Shown here: positions 15,196 through 23,777 of the stretch, one piece after another
How the letters are laid out: the number at the start of each line of letters is the position of its first letter
Position numbering within the stretch: the first letter of the stretch is position 1
NCBI RefSeq assembly: GCF_013167895.1
Contig: NZ_BLWC01000001.1
Span: 5,208,001-5,272,000 of the forward strand
Reading direction: 5' to 3'
DNA from: Streptomyces fulvorobeus
GTDB taxonomy: Bacteria; Actinomycetota; Actinomycetes; Streptomycetales; Streptomycetaceae
DNA: 64,000 bases
Program-made: the position numbers and the translations under genes
The notes under the pieces: model-generated
What the model saw: only the letters and a program-made list of their open reading frames with translations
Database searches by the model: none
What the model was told of the DNA's origin: nothing

Positions 15196-16653
15196 ATGGA
15201 CGAACAGACCAGGTACGAGGCGGTGAGCAGCCGTGACGCCAGGTTCGACGGAGAGTTCTTCTTCGCCGTCACGACCACCGGGATCTACTGCCGGCCGAGC
15301 TGCCCCGCCGTCACGCCCAAGCGGAAGAACGTGCGGTTCTACCCGACCGCCGCCGCGGCGCAGGGCAACGGCTTCCGGGCCTGCAGACGCTGCCGGCCCG
15401 ACGCCGTTCCCGGCTCGGCGGAGTGGAACGTACGCGCCGACGTCGTGGGCCGCGCCATGCGGATGATCGGCGACGGCGTGGTGGACCGGGAAGGCGTCCC
15501 CGGTCTCGCGGACCGGCTCGGCTACAGCCCCCGGCAGGTGCAGCGCCAGCTCAACGCCGAGCTGGGCGCCGGACCCGTGGCGCTCGCCAGGGCCCAGCGC
15601 GCCCACACCGCGCGCATCCTCCTCCAGACCACGGATCTGCCGGTCACCGAGATCGTTTTCGCCTCCGGCTTCGCCAGCGTGCGCCAGTTCAACGACACGA
15701 TGCGGCAGATCTACGCCCGTACCCCCAGCGCCCTGCGCGCCGAGTCGGGCACCGGTACCGGTCCGGGTGGCGGCGCACGGGAGAGGAGCCGGGCCGGGAT
15801 TCCGCTCCGGCTGGCACACCGGGGACCGTACGCCGCCCGGGAGGTCTTCGACCTGCTCGCCGCCGACACGGTGGCGCGGATCGAGGAGGTCAGCGGTGTG
15901 CCCGGACACCGCACCTACCGGCGCACCCTGACCCTGCCCTGCGGGGCGGGCGTCGTCGCCGTCGACGAGGCGTCCGCCGGGCCGTGGCTGGAGGCCCGTA
16001 TCCACCTCACCGACCTCCGCGACCTGACGACGGCCGTACAGCGGCTGCGCCGGCTGTTCGACCTGGACGCCGACCCCCGGGCCGTCGCCGAGACGCTGGG
16101 CGCCGATCCGCTCCTCGCCCCGCTGGTCGCCGCCCGCCCCGGACTGCGCTCGCCGGGCGCCGCGGACCCGGACGAGTGCGCCGTACAGACGCTGGTGGGG
16201 CCCGTGGTGGCGGCCGGGCTGGTCGAGCGGTACGGGAAGCTCCTCGACGTGCCGTGCGGTGGCCTCACCCGCCTCTTCCCGGAACCCGGCGTGCTGGCCG
16301 ACCGCGCAGAGGACCCCGGCCTGCGGCGCCTGGCCGCCGCACTGGCGGACGGCACGGTGCGGCTGGACGCGGGCGCGGACCGGGACGCGGCGGAGGAGGC
16401 GCTGCTGCGGCTCCCGGGCGTCGGCCCCCGTACCGCTGCCCTGATCAGGATGCGGGCGCTGGGCGATCCCGACGTGGACCCGGACGCCGTACCGGGAAGC
16501 GAAGCCTGGCGGCCGTGGCGCTCGTACGCCGTACGCCACCGGGAGGCGGGGGCGGCCGGCGTCAGCCCCGGACGACGGCGAGCAGCCACACGCCCGCCAC
16601 CAGCAGGCAGGCGAACAGCTCCACCAGCACCGAGTAGCCCGTCGCGCGCATGA
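15196..16653 (+). CDS. Ada-like/AlkA fusion DNA repair protein with altered C-terminus
   Basis: 485 residues. The N-terminal Ada zinc domain has four Cys (GIYCRPSCPAVTPKRKNV, ACRRCRPD). An AraC-type helix-turn-helix region follows at about 85-190 (LADRLGYSPRQVQRQLNAEL, FASVRQFNDTMRQIY), then an AlkA-type N-terminal and HhH glycosylase domain (LPGVGPRTAALIRMRALGDPD). In AlkA the stretch after this motif carries the catalytic Asp and a helix before WRPWRSYA. Here only about 12 residues (VDPDAVPGSEA) separate them, so part of the catalytic region seems deleted. The last about 30 residues are low-complexity and overlap the converging gene. No methyltransferase domain is present. Activity is doubtful. 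Confidence 0.8.
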   Translation: MDEQTRYEAVSSRDARFDGEFFFAVTTTGIYCRPSCPAVTPKRKNVRFYPTAAAAQGNGFRACRRCRPDAVPGSAEWNVRADVVGRAMRMIGDGVVDREGVPGLADRLGYSPRQVQRQLNAELGAGPVALARAQRAHTARILLQTTDLPVTEIVFASGFASVRQFNDTMRQIYARTPSALRAESGTGTGPGGGARERSRAGIPLRLAHRGPYAAREVFDLLAADTVARIEEVSGVPGHRTYRRTLTLPCGAGVVAVDEASAGPWLEARIHLTDLRDLTTAVQRLRRLFDLDADPRAVAETLGADPLLAPLVAARPGLRSPGAADPDECAVQTLVGPVVAAGLVERYGKLLDVPCGGLTRLFPEPGVLADRAEDPGLRRLAAALADGTVRLDAGADRDAAEEALLRLPGVGPRTAALIRMRALGDPDVDPDAVPGSEAWRPWRSYAVRHREAGAAGVSPGRRRAATRPPPAGRRTAPPAPSSPSRA

Positions 16654-17047
16654 CGGAGCGGACCGAAGCCCAGCCCGCGCCGCGGCTGCCCAGCCGCAGC
16701 CGCTCCGCCCCGTAGATCGCTCCGACATACCCCGCGACCGCGCCCACCACCGGCACCACGAAGAACCCGGCGATCGCCGCGACTCCGCCGAGGCTCAGGG
16801 TCCTGCGGGGCGCACCCGACGCGCCGGGGCGGCGCGGTGGCAGCAGGGCTTTGAGTGCCTGGTTCACCAGGAGCAGACACGTCGCCGCGATCAGTACGGC
16901 CCAGGCGTCCCGGCCCACGTCCGTCAGGGCCCACCACAGCACGGCGGCCCAGACCATCGCCGGCCCCGGCACGCCCGGCACGAGCACGCCGACCAGCCCG
17001 AGCAGCATGACCACGCCGACGGCGACGAGCTGCCACACACCCATCAC
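16562..17047 (-). CDS. DUF456 small membrane protein
   Basis: 161 residues with about four hydrophobic segments (WQLVAVGVVMLLGLVGVLVPG, AWAVLIAATCLLLVNQAL, GGVAAIAGFFVVPVVGAVAGY, YSVLVELFACLLVAGVWLLAV). The glycine-rich motif VGVLVPGVPGPAMVWAAVLWWAL near the N-terminus and VPVVGAVAGYVGAIYGAE are typical of DUF456 proteins. Function unknown. The stop lies inside the extended 3' end of the Ada/AlkA-like gene, a 92-bp convergent overlap. A GTG and an adjacent ATG are both possible starts. Confidence 0.82.
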   Translation of the reverse strand: MMGVWQLVAVGVVMLLGLVGVLVPGVPGPAMVWAAVLWWALTDVGRDAWAVLIAATCLLLVNQALKALLPPRRPGASGAPRRTLSLGGVAAIAGFFVVPVVGAVAGYVGAIYGAERLRLGSRGAGWASVRSVMRATGYSVLVELFACLLVAGVWLLAVVRG

Positions 17048-17136
17048 ACCAGCCTGCCGGAGTGTGCGGGTTCCCGCCCGTCAGCGCAGGTCCCAGGGGG
17101 TCCGCGACGATCGGGGCGGTGAGCGGAGGGCTCCGG

Positions 17137-18126
17137 TCAGGGCCGTGGCGTACGGGACACCCAGCCTCTTTCGTACGCGTGCCAGCCCAGTTGGAGCCGC
17201 GTGGAGACCCCGGTCAGTTCCATCAGTCCCTTGACCCGGCGCTGAACGGTCCGCAGCCCCAGCTCCAGTTGTCTCGCCACGCTCGCGTCCGTCAGCCCGG
17301 CCAGCAGCAGCGACAGGATCTCCAGATCCGTCGGATCGGGCCCCGTCCTCTCCTCACGCACCACACCGCCCTCGCCGAGCCGCAACGGCATCGCGTCCCG
17401 CCACACCGCCTCGAACAGCCCCATGAGCGACTCCAGCAGTCCGCTGGCGTGGACGACCAGGGCGGCGGGTTCCGCTCCTCGCCCCGTCAGCGGCACCATC
17501 GCCAGACTGGCATCGGCCACGACCAGCTTGGTCGGGACCCGGTCGACCACCCGGCACTGCGCGTGGCGGCCGAGCGCGGCCGAGAGCTCCAGGATTCCTG
17601 ACGGCAGCCCCAGCACCTCGCGCTCGACCACGACGCGGTAGGACACCGCGCGGTTCGCCGCGCGCTCATCGGACTCGTTCTCCGTGCCGCTCACCGGGAT
17701 CGGCTTCCCGGTGACCAGGGCGCAGACCTCGGAGACCGCGCCGAGCTGGAGCTGGTGGAAGCGGTGGGTCACCGCGCTCGCTCCCGTCACCACCTCCACC
17801 AGGTCGTGCACGGCGGGCTCGCTCGCCTCCGCCCGGTACTCCTCGGCGAGCAGGGCGGCCGCCAGCTCCGCCTGCTCCAGCTCGTGCCGCTGCTGGATGA
17901 GCAGGGCGCCCAGGGCCACCCCGGGCGGGGCGGCGACCCAGCGTCCTGGCCGCGCCGACGACCGGGCCGCGAGGCCCTGGTGCTCCAGCCCGCGCAACGC
18001 CCGTTCCGTATCGGACCGCGGGAGCGCGAGCCGGTGCGCGAGGTCGGAGACCTCCGCCGCTCCCGCAGCGACCAGTGCGCGGTACGTCGCTTCCTGTCTC
18101 TCGTCGAGACCTATCGCACCCAGCAT
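17137..18126 (-). CDS. TrmB/LuxR-type transcriptional regulator
   Basis: 329 residues. Residues 1-70 form a TrmB-like winged helix (LDERQEATYRALVAAGAAEVS, LALPRSDTERALRGLEHQGL). A middle PLD-like or ligand region follows (VVEREVLGLPSGILELSAAL, VPTKLVVADASLAMVPL). The C-terminal LuxR helix-turn-helix is LEILSLLLAGLTDASVARQLEL, GLRTVQRRVKGLMELTGV. This two-HTH layout is common in Streptomyces regulators of secondary metabolism or development. The ATG follows GGGGAGGG. Its target is unknown; it is divergent from the PP2C-like gene across 435 bp. Confidence 0.85.
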   Translation of the reverse strand: MLGAIGLDERQEATYRALVAAGAAEVSDLAHRLALPRSDTERALRGLEHQGLAARSSARPGRWVAAPPGVALGALLIQQRHELEQAELAAALLAEEYRAEASEPAVHDLVEVVTGASAVTHRFHQLQLGAVSEVCALVTGKPIPVSGTENESDERAANRAVSYRVVVEREVLGLPSGILELSAALGRHAQCRVVDRVPTKLVVADASLAMVPLTGRGAEPAALVVHASGLLESLMGLFEAVWRDAMPLRLGEGGVVREERTGPDPTDLEILSLLLAGLTDASVARQLELGLRTVQRRVKGLMELTGVSTRLQLGWHAYERGWVSRTPRP

Positions 18127-18561
18127 CCCTCGGCCCTCCCCGGGCGTGGTGGTCGCACACCGTGCGTTCCTGACGACCTGCGTGGCGGAAAGAGGCCAAG
18201 GCGTGAACCCGCCGCGGACATCATCCCCCGTGCCGGTGACCACTCTGCCAAGGCGGCACCACCGCGCCCCCAATGCCTGCACGGTAAGGGCGCCTTGTGC
18301 GGATTGGTCCGGAATCGCCTGGCGAGAGTGACGCGTTCGGCGGGGCGTACGGTGCCGCGCGGAGGCGTCACCCTCAGGACTGAACTGCCGGAGACCCGTG
18401 GCAGCTCGCTCATCCCGGCCGTGGTCGTGGCGTACGCCGTGCGCTGACCACGTCATGGCCGGTCCGCGGGGCGTCCCTCCCACGGTGGGCGGGACCGCCC
18501 GGCGGGCCTCTTTTTCCGGATGACCCGTTTTCGGATGCCCCTCGCGGTGGACAATATCGGC
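18127..18561. other. Intergenic region between divergent genes
   Basis: 435 bp upstream of both the TrmB/LuxR regulator and the PP2C-like gene. A 100-codon minus-strand frame crosses part of it but overlaps the regulator start and has poor third-position bias, so it was not called. The self-complementary AAGGGCGCCTT near 18290 could be an operator. No clear promoter was found. Confidence 0.4.
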
Positions 18562-20046
18562 ATGAGTCAGCAGGGGGATCGGCCCGCCGCCCATGAGGAC
18601 GACTGGTGGCGCAGGCTGTACGACGAGACCGCGCCGGACACCGGCCCGGGCAGCGCGGCCGACAGTCTCGACGACCGCTTCGACTCCGCATCGGACGCGG
18701 TGGGCCCGGCGGCCGGCCCGGCGGTGGAGGGCACGGCCCTGGCCCCGGCCCCGGCCCCGGAGCCCTCACCGGAGCGGGAGCCGGAGCCCGTACCGGAGCC
18801 GGAGCCCGTACCCGAGCGGGAGCCCGACCCCGTACCGGCGCCCGACCCGGCCGAGCCGGGGCCCGGCCCGGTGTCCGCGCCGTGGCCCGTACCGCAGCGG
18901 CAGGCCACGGAGCCACCCGTCATGGCGGTCCGGGCGCCCCGGGAGCCGCCGTCCGGTTCCCCGCCTGCGCGTGGCTTCCCCGCGCCTCCGCCTCCGCCCC
19001 CGGTTCCGGCCGGGACGAGCGCGGACGCGGCGGGCCCGGCCGCCGCAGACGGCGCCGCCACCGACCCGCCGTCCGGCCCCGCGCCCGCCCCGGCCTCCCG
19101 CCCGCCGCTCGACCACCTGGGCGACCGGCCGCCCACCTACGACGCCGAACCGTCCGCCCTGCCCGCCTCCGGGCCCATGGACCTGCACGGGCTCGTCCCC
19201 GACACCGTGCTCGACGGCGCCCGGTACGGGACGTACACCCTGCGGGCCGCCTCCGTACGGGGCGACTCCGCCCGCTTCCGCGGCGAACCCCGCCGCGACG
19301 CCCTGCTCACCGCCCGGTTCGGCGCGGCGGAGAGCGCCCTCGTCCTCGTCGCGATCGCCGGTGGCTCGCGGGCCGCCGAAGGAGCGCACCTCGCCGCCGC
19401 CGACGCCGTCCGGTGGATCGGCGAGGCGGTCGGCCGCAGCCACGCCCGGCTCTCCGCCGACATAAGGGCGGGCCGCCGCGGCGACCTGAAGTCAGGTCTC
19501 CACCGCCTCGCCGGCCGCACGTACGGCAGACTGCGCGCCCGCGCGGCCGAACTCGGCCTGGAAGCGGACGCGTACACCGCGGGTCTGCGCTGCCTCCTCC
19601 TGACGGCCGACCCGGGGTGTCGCACCAGGGTGTTCTTCGGCGCCGGGGCCGGTGGCCTCTTCCGGCTCCGCGACGGTGTGTGGCAGGACCTGGAACCGCG
19701 CGTGCCGGACGCCGGGGCACGGAGCGAGCAAGGGCCCGAGGGGGACCGGCTGACCATGGACCTCCAGATCACGACGCCTCCCTCCCCGTACGCCGGGACC
19801 CCCGCCCCGCCGCCGTCCGAGCCCTTCCGCTTCCGCGCGTCGGTCGCCTGCCCCGGGGACACCCTGCTGTTGTGCAGCAGCGGTCTCGCCGACCCGATGC
19901 GCGGCGAACCCGCCCTCGCCGAGGAGCTCGCCGAGCGCTGGTCATCGGCCGGACCGCCCGGACTCGCGGGTTATCTCGCGGACGTCCAGCTCCGGATCAA
20001 GGGGTACGCGGACGACCGCACGAGCGCCGCGGTCTGGGAGGCGTGA
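18562..20046 (+). CDS. PP2C-like protein with a long Pro/Glu-rich N-terminus (possible pseudophosphatase)
   Basis: 494 residues. Residues about 1-190 are disordered and rich in Pro, Glu and Ala, with PEP-type repeats (EREPEPVPEPEPVPEREPDP). Residues about 215-494 resemble a PP2C fold (GDSARFRGEPRRDALLTARF, ALVLVAIAGGSRAAEGAHLA, TRVFFGAGAGGLFRLRDGVW, DTLLLCSSGLADPM). The family's DGMGG metal-binding motif is replaced by AGGSR, and the early RxxNED is degenerate, so metal binding looks lost. It could bind phosphoproteins without hydrolysis. In Streptomyces such proteins are often near regulators or FHA/kinase systems. No strong ribosome binding site is seen, so the mRNA may be leaderless. Confidence 0.78.
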   Translation: MSQQGDRPAAHEDDWWRRLYDETAPDTGPGSAADSLDDRFDSASDAVGPAAGPAVEGTALAPAPAPEPSPEREPEPVPEPEPVPEREPDPVPAPDPAEPGPGPVSAPWPVPQRQATEPPVMAVRAPREPPSGSPPARGFPAPPPPPPVPAGTSADAAGPAAADGAATDPPSGPAPAPASRPPLDHLGDRPPTYDAEPSALPASGPMDLHGLVPDTVLDGARYGTYTLRAASVRGDSARFRGEPRRDALLTARFGAAESALVLVAIAGGSRAAEGAHLAAADAVRWIGEAVGRSHARLSADIRAGRRGDLKSGLHRLAGRTYGRLRARAAELGLEADAYTAGLRCLLLTADPGCRTRVFFGAGAGGLFRLRDGVWQDLEPRVPDAGARSEQGPEGDRLTMDLQITTPPSPYAGTPAPPPSEPFRFRASVACPGDTLLLCSSGLADPMRGEPALAEELAERWSSAGPPGLAGYLADVQLRIKGYADDRTSAAVWEA

Positions 20047-20111
20047 TCTCACGGGCCATGGGTTGATGGACTCCACAGGAGCACGGAGCACAGTGGAGAG
20101 GGTGCGCACCC

Positions 20112-21854
20112 ATGGCCAAGCAGAACGTGTCGGAGCAGTTCGTCGACATCCTCGTGCGGGCGGGGGTGAAGCGGGTCTACGGCGTCGTGGGGGACAGCCT
20201 CAACCCCGTCGTCGACGCCATCCGGCGTAACGCGGCCATCGACTGGGTCCAGGTCAGGCACGAGGAGAGCGCCGCGTTCGCCGCCGGTGCGGAAGCCCAG
20301 ATCACCGGCAGCCTGGCGGCCTGCGCCGGCTCGTGCGGGCCCGGGAACCTCCACCTCATCAACGGCCTCTACGACGCCCACCGCTCCATGGCCCCGGTGC
20401 TCGCCCTCGCCTCGCACATCCCGTCCGGCGAGATCGGTCTCGGCTTCTTCCAGGCGACCCATCCGGAGCTGCTCTTCCAGGAGTGCAGCCACTACAACGA
20501 GATGATCTCCAACCCGCAGCAGATGCCGAGGCTGCTCCAGACGGCCATCCAGCACGCGATCGGCCGGGGTGGCGTCAGCGTCGTGTCGATGCCCGGCGAC
20601 ATCGCCTCCCGGCCCGCCCCGGAGAAGTCGGTCGAACATGCCCTCGTCACGACTCGGCCCACGGTCCGCCCGGGGGACGGGGAGATCGAGAAGCTCTGCC
20701 GGATGGTCGACGAGGCCAAGCGCGTCACCCTGTTCTGCGGCAGCGGCACGGCGGGCGCGCACGCCGAGGTCATGGCGTTCGCGGAGCGGGTCAAGTCCCC
20801 CGTGGGGCACGCGCTGCGCGGCAAGGAGTGGATCCAGTACGACAATCCGTACGACGTCGGCATGAGCGGGCTGCTCGGCTACGGGGCGGCCTACGAGGCG
20901 ACCCACGAATGCGATCTCCTCATCCTGCTCGGCACCGACTTCCCGTACAACGCCTTCCTCCCGGACGACGTGAAGATCGTCCAGGTCGATGTGCGCCCCG
21001 AGCACCTGGGCCGGCGGTCCAAGCTCGACCTGGCGGTCTGGGGCGACGTCCGCGAGACCCTGCGGTGCCTGACCCCGCGGGTCAAGGCCAAGGCCGACCG
21101 CACGTTCCTCGACCGGATGCTGAAGAAGCACGCCGACGCGCTGGAGGGTGTCGTCAGGGCGTACACCCGCAAGGTCGACAAGCACGTGCCGATCCATCCG
21201 GAGTACGTGGCCTCGGTGCTCGACGAACTCGCCGACGACGACGCCGTGTTCACCGTGGACACCGGAATGTGCAACGTGTGGGCGGCGCGCTATCTGACGC
21301 CCAACGGCAAGCGCAGGGTGATCGGTTCCTTCAGCCACGGTTCCATGGCCAACGCGCTGCCGCAGGCGATCGGCGCGCAGTTCGTGGACCGTGGCCGGCA
21401 GGTCGTCTCCATGTCGGGTGACGGTGGATTCACCATGCTGATGGGCGACTTCCTCACCCTGGTCCAGTACGACCTGCCCGTGAAGGTCGTCCTCTTCAAC
21501 AACTCCTCGCTCGGGATGGTCGAGCTGGAGATGCTGGTGGCGGGGCTGCCCTCGTTCGGGACGACGAACAAGAACCCCGACTTCGCCGCCGTCGCCCGGG
21601 CCGCCGGAGCCTACGGGGTGCGGGTGGAGAAGCCCAAGCAGCTGGAGGGCGCGCTCAGGGAGGCGTTCAAGCACAGGGGACCCGCGCTGGTCGACGTCGT
21701 CACCGACCCGAACGCCCTGTCCATCCCGCCGAAGATCAGCGCCGACATGGTGTCCGGCTTCGCGCTCTCCGCCGGAAAGATCGTGCTGAACGGGGGAGTG
21801 GGCCGGATGCTCCAGATGGCCCGCTCCAACCTCCGCAACGTGCCCCGCCCCTGA
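20112..21854 (+). CDS. poxB: Pyruvate oxidase / pyruvate:quinone dehydrogenase (PoxB)
   Basis: A 580-residue thiamine-diphosphate and FAD flavoenzyme. The N-terminal TPP domain is GVKRVYGVVGDSLNPVVDAI and RHEESAAFAAGAEAQITG. A central FAD-binding domain (VTLFCGSGTAGAHAEVMAFA, LLILLGTDFPYNAFLP) and the C-terminal TPP domain (MSGDGGFTMLMGDFLTL, FNNSSLGMVELEMLV) follow. The tail (KIVLNGGVGRMLQMARSNL) resembles the membrane-binding end of E. coli PoxB. It would decarboxylate pyruvate to acetate and pass electrons to menaquinone at the membrane. It is monocistronic, and the ATG has a weak GGAGAGGGTG upstream. Confidence 0.92.
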   Translation: MAKQNVSEQFVDILVRAGVKRVYGVVGDSLNPVVDAIRRNAAIDWVQVRHEESAAFAAGAEAQITGSLAACAGSCGPGNLHLINGLYDAHRSMAPVLALASHIPSGEIGLGFFQATHPELLFQECSHYNEMISNPQQMPRLLQTAIQHAIGRGGVSVVSMPGDIASRPAPEKSVEHALVTTRPTVRPGDGEIEKLCRMVDEAKRVTLFCGSGTAGAHAEVMAFAERVKSPVGHALRGKEWIQYDNPYDVGMSGLLGYGAAYEATHECDLLILLGTDFPYNAFLPDDVKIVQVDVRPEHLGRRSKLDLAVWGDVRETLRCLTPRVKAKADRTFLDRMLKKHADALEGVVRAYTRKVDKHVPIHPEYVASVLDELADDDAVFTVDTGMCNVWAARYLTPNGKRRVIGSFSHGSMANALPQAIGAQFVDRGRQVVSMSGDGGFTMLMGDFLTLVQYDLPVKVVLFNNSSLGMVELEMLVAGLPSFGTTNKNPDFAAVARAAGAYGVRVEKPKQLEGALREAFKHRGPALVDVVTDPNALSIPPKISADMVSGFALSAGKIVLNGGVGRMLQMARSNLRNVPRP

Positions 21855-22024
21855 CGGCGGCGACAGGACCTGCGCCCTGCCCGCCGGGGTCCCGATGAGG
21901 ACCGTTCACTTATTGACGTGTCGACGAGCGTGACTGTCCGCGTACGGGGGCATGCATCCCCGTGAAGGTGTTCGAGGCGTTATGGGGCGAAGGAGGTCGA
22001 TTCACTGTGCGCGCGGGGGAAGCG

Positions 22025-22435
22025 ATGAGGCAGCGAAGGGGACGGACGGCCCAGCTGCGTCGCAGGCTGGGGCACACCGATCTGTCCGGAGTGGGTGAGG
22101 TGCGCCGGGCGCTGCGGGAGTTCCTGCGCTGCCGGTCCGAGCCCGAGGCGGCCGAGGTGGCGGAGCTGCTGCTGAGCGAGGTCGTGACGAACGCGCTGAT
22201 CCACACGCGCCACGGCGCGGTCGTGACCGTGACCGCGGACCCGGAGAGAGTGCGCGTGGAGGTGCGGGACTTCATGTCGGGAGCGCCCGAGCCGTACGTA
22301 CCGAACGCCGACGACGGTACGCACGGCAGGGGCCTGGTCCTGGTACGGAGCCTGGCGGACGCCTGGGGCGTCACAGCGCAGGCACTGGGCAAGGTCGTCT
22401 GGTTCGAACTGAACGGCGCGGGCTCGCCGGCGTGA
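22025..22435 (+). CDS. RsbW-like anti-sigma regulatory ATPase
   Basis: 136 residues forming one HATPase_c domain of the serine-kinase anti-sigma type. N box LLLSEVVTNALIHT, G1-like VEVRDFMSGAPEP, G2 THGRGLVLVRSLADAWGV. Streptomyces has many such stand-alone kinases that phosphorylate anti-anti-sigma factors. No partner gene is adjacent, so the target is unknown. The ATG after GGGGGAAG was chosen; a GTG at 21962 would add 21 residues without a good ribosome binding site. Confidence 0.85.
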   Translation: MRQRRGRTAQLRRRLGHTDLSGVGEVRRALREFLRCRSEPEAAEVAELLLSEVVTNALIHTRHGAVVTVTADPERVRVEVRDFMSGAPEPYVPNADDGTHGRGLVLVRSLADAWGVTAQALGKVVWFELNGAGSPA

Positions 22436-22442
22436 GCCGCGC

Positions 22443-22471
22443 GGTGGGAGGCCCTGACACCGCCTCCCACC
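22443..22471. terminator. Terminator between converging genes
   Basis: A 10-bp stem (GGTGGGAGGC and GCCTCCCACC) with a 9-nt loop lies in the 44-bp gap between the RsbW-like gene and the converging DUF2637 gene. Confidence 0.7.
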
Positions 22472-22479
22472 GGATGTGC

Positions 22480-23586
22480 TCAGCCGAACTGCTGCTCCAG
22501 GTCCTTGAGTTTCTGCTCCAGCGAGTCGAGCCGGGGCAGCGTCTGGGCGTCGTCCTCGGCGGTGAGGTCGACGGTCCTGGGATCACCGTGCGCGGTCTGG
22601 GCCGTGGTGCCCGGTTGCTGGGCGGAGCCCTTCGAGCCCTTCGGTCTCGGGCCGTTCACGGCTTGCAGGGATGGCCGGGGCCGCAGGGGCAGCTGTCCCG
22701 GCTCCGCTATGGCGGGCTCCGCGACACCCTGGGCCGCGCCCTGAGGCGGTGCGATGGCGGGGACCACCCCCTGCCCGCCGCGGCCGGCGCGTCCCCAGGC
22801 CCGGTTCTGCCGGTTCAGGGCCTTGATGTGGGCCCGGTCCAGCTTCTCCTGGCCCCGTCTGCGCAACCGGTCCTGCTCCTTCTCCCGCCGGTCCTCGCGG
22901 ACCTCGTCGACCGCCTCGTCCAGGGTGCGTACGCCTTCGAGGAGCATCAGCGACCAGGCGCCGAAGGTCTCCCGGGGCGCCCGCAGCCACCGTACGATCC
23001 GGATCTGGGGCAACGGGCGGGGCACCAGGCCCTGTTCACGCAGGGCCGCCCTGCGGGTCTGCTTCAGCGCGCGGTCGAAGAGCACCGCGGCCGAGAGCGA
23101 CATCCCCGCGAAGAAGTGCGGAGCGCCCGCGTGGTCCATGCCGCGCGGTGCGTGCACCCAGTTGAACCAGGCCGCGGCGCCGGCGAACGTCCACACCAGC
23201 AGCCGGGAGCCGAGTGCCGCGTCGCCGTGGCTGGCCTCCCGTACCGCCAGCACCGAACAGAACATCGCGGCGCCGTCGAGCCCGAACGGGACCAGGTACT
23301 CCCACCCTCCGGTGAGGCTGAGGTTTTGCCGGCCGAAGCCGACGAGTCCGTGGAAGGAGAGCGCGGCGGCGACCGCGGCGCAGCAGAACAGCAGAACGTA
23401 CGAGGCGGTCGCGTAGAGCGCCTCCTTGCGCCGGCGGCGGTCCTCGCTGCGTTCCCAGTTGTCGTCGGCCGTCGCCTTGCCGGCGGCACGCTTGCCGCGT
23501 GCGACCACCGTCACCGCCGCCATGACCCCCACGAGCAGCACGGCGCCCGGAAGCAGCCAGTCAAGCGATATGTCGGTCAGTCTCAT
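22480..23586 (-). CDS. DUF2637 membrane protein
   Basis: 368 residues with about five membrane helices in the first 180: WLLPGAVLLVGVMAAVTVVA, TASYVLLFCCAAVAAALSF, LVPFGLDGAAMFCSVLAV, LVWTFAGAAAWFNWVHA and FFAGMSLSAAVLFDRAL. A long charged cytoplasmic tail follows, with a basic coiled stretch (EVREDRREKEQDRLRRRGQE) and ending in a possible coiled coil (LDSLEQKLKDLEQQFG). DUF2637 proteins occur both on Streptomyces chromosomes and on conjugative elements, sometimes near transfer genes. No transfer genes are seen here. Function unknown. Confidence 0.82.
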   Translation of the reverse strand: MRLTDISLDWLLPGAVLLVGVMAAVTVVARGKRAAGKATADDNWERSEDRRRRKEALYATASYVLLFCCAAVAAALSFHGLVGFGRQNLSLTGGWEYLVPFGLDGAAMFCSVLAVREASHGDAALGSRLLVWTFAGAAAWFNWVHAPRGMDHAGAPHFFAGMSLSAAVLFDRALKQTRRAALREQGLVPRPLPQIRIVRWLRAPRETFGAWSLMLLEGVRTLDEAVDEVREDRREKEQDRLRRRGQEKLDRAHIKALNRQNRAWGRAGRGGQGVVPAIAPPQGAAQGVAEPAIAEPGQLPLRPRPSLQAVNGPRPKGSKGSAQQPGTTAQTAHGDPRTVDLTAEDDAQTLPRLDSLEQKLKDLEQQFG

Positions 23587-23777
23587 GCGCGGTCCCTTGC
23601 GTCGCGTAGGGCGTTTCGGGCGCCATCGTGACGGAAATCCCGCACGGCTCAGGCGGTTTCGGGGCAAGAGAACGCGATTGGGGTGGCGTGACGTACGGAT
23701 GAGCGAAATGTTCTCGAACTGTCGTGGGGGAAGGAGGGTTACGTTCGAATAAGGGTCACCGGGAAGGGGGGTGTGGA

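Noticed and set aside
13615..16728. 1037-codon minus-strand open frame opposite rsgA and the Ada/AlkA-like gene
   Set aside because: Antisense to genes with clear domains; low-complexity Arg/Gly/Ala-rich translation and no start signal. Long antisense frames are normal in very G/C-rich DNA.
18111..18413. Minus-strand 100-codon frame in the regulator-PP2C gap
   Set aside because: Overlaps the regulator start and has weak coding bias.
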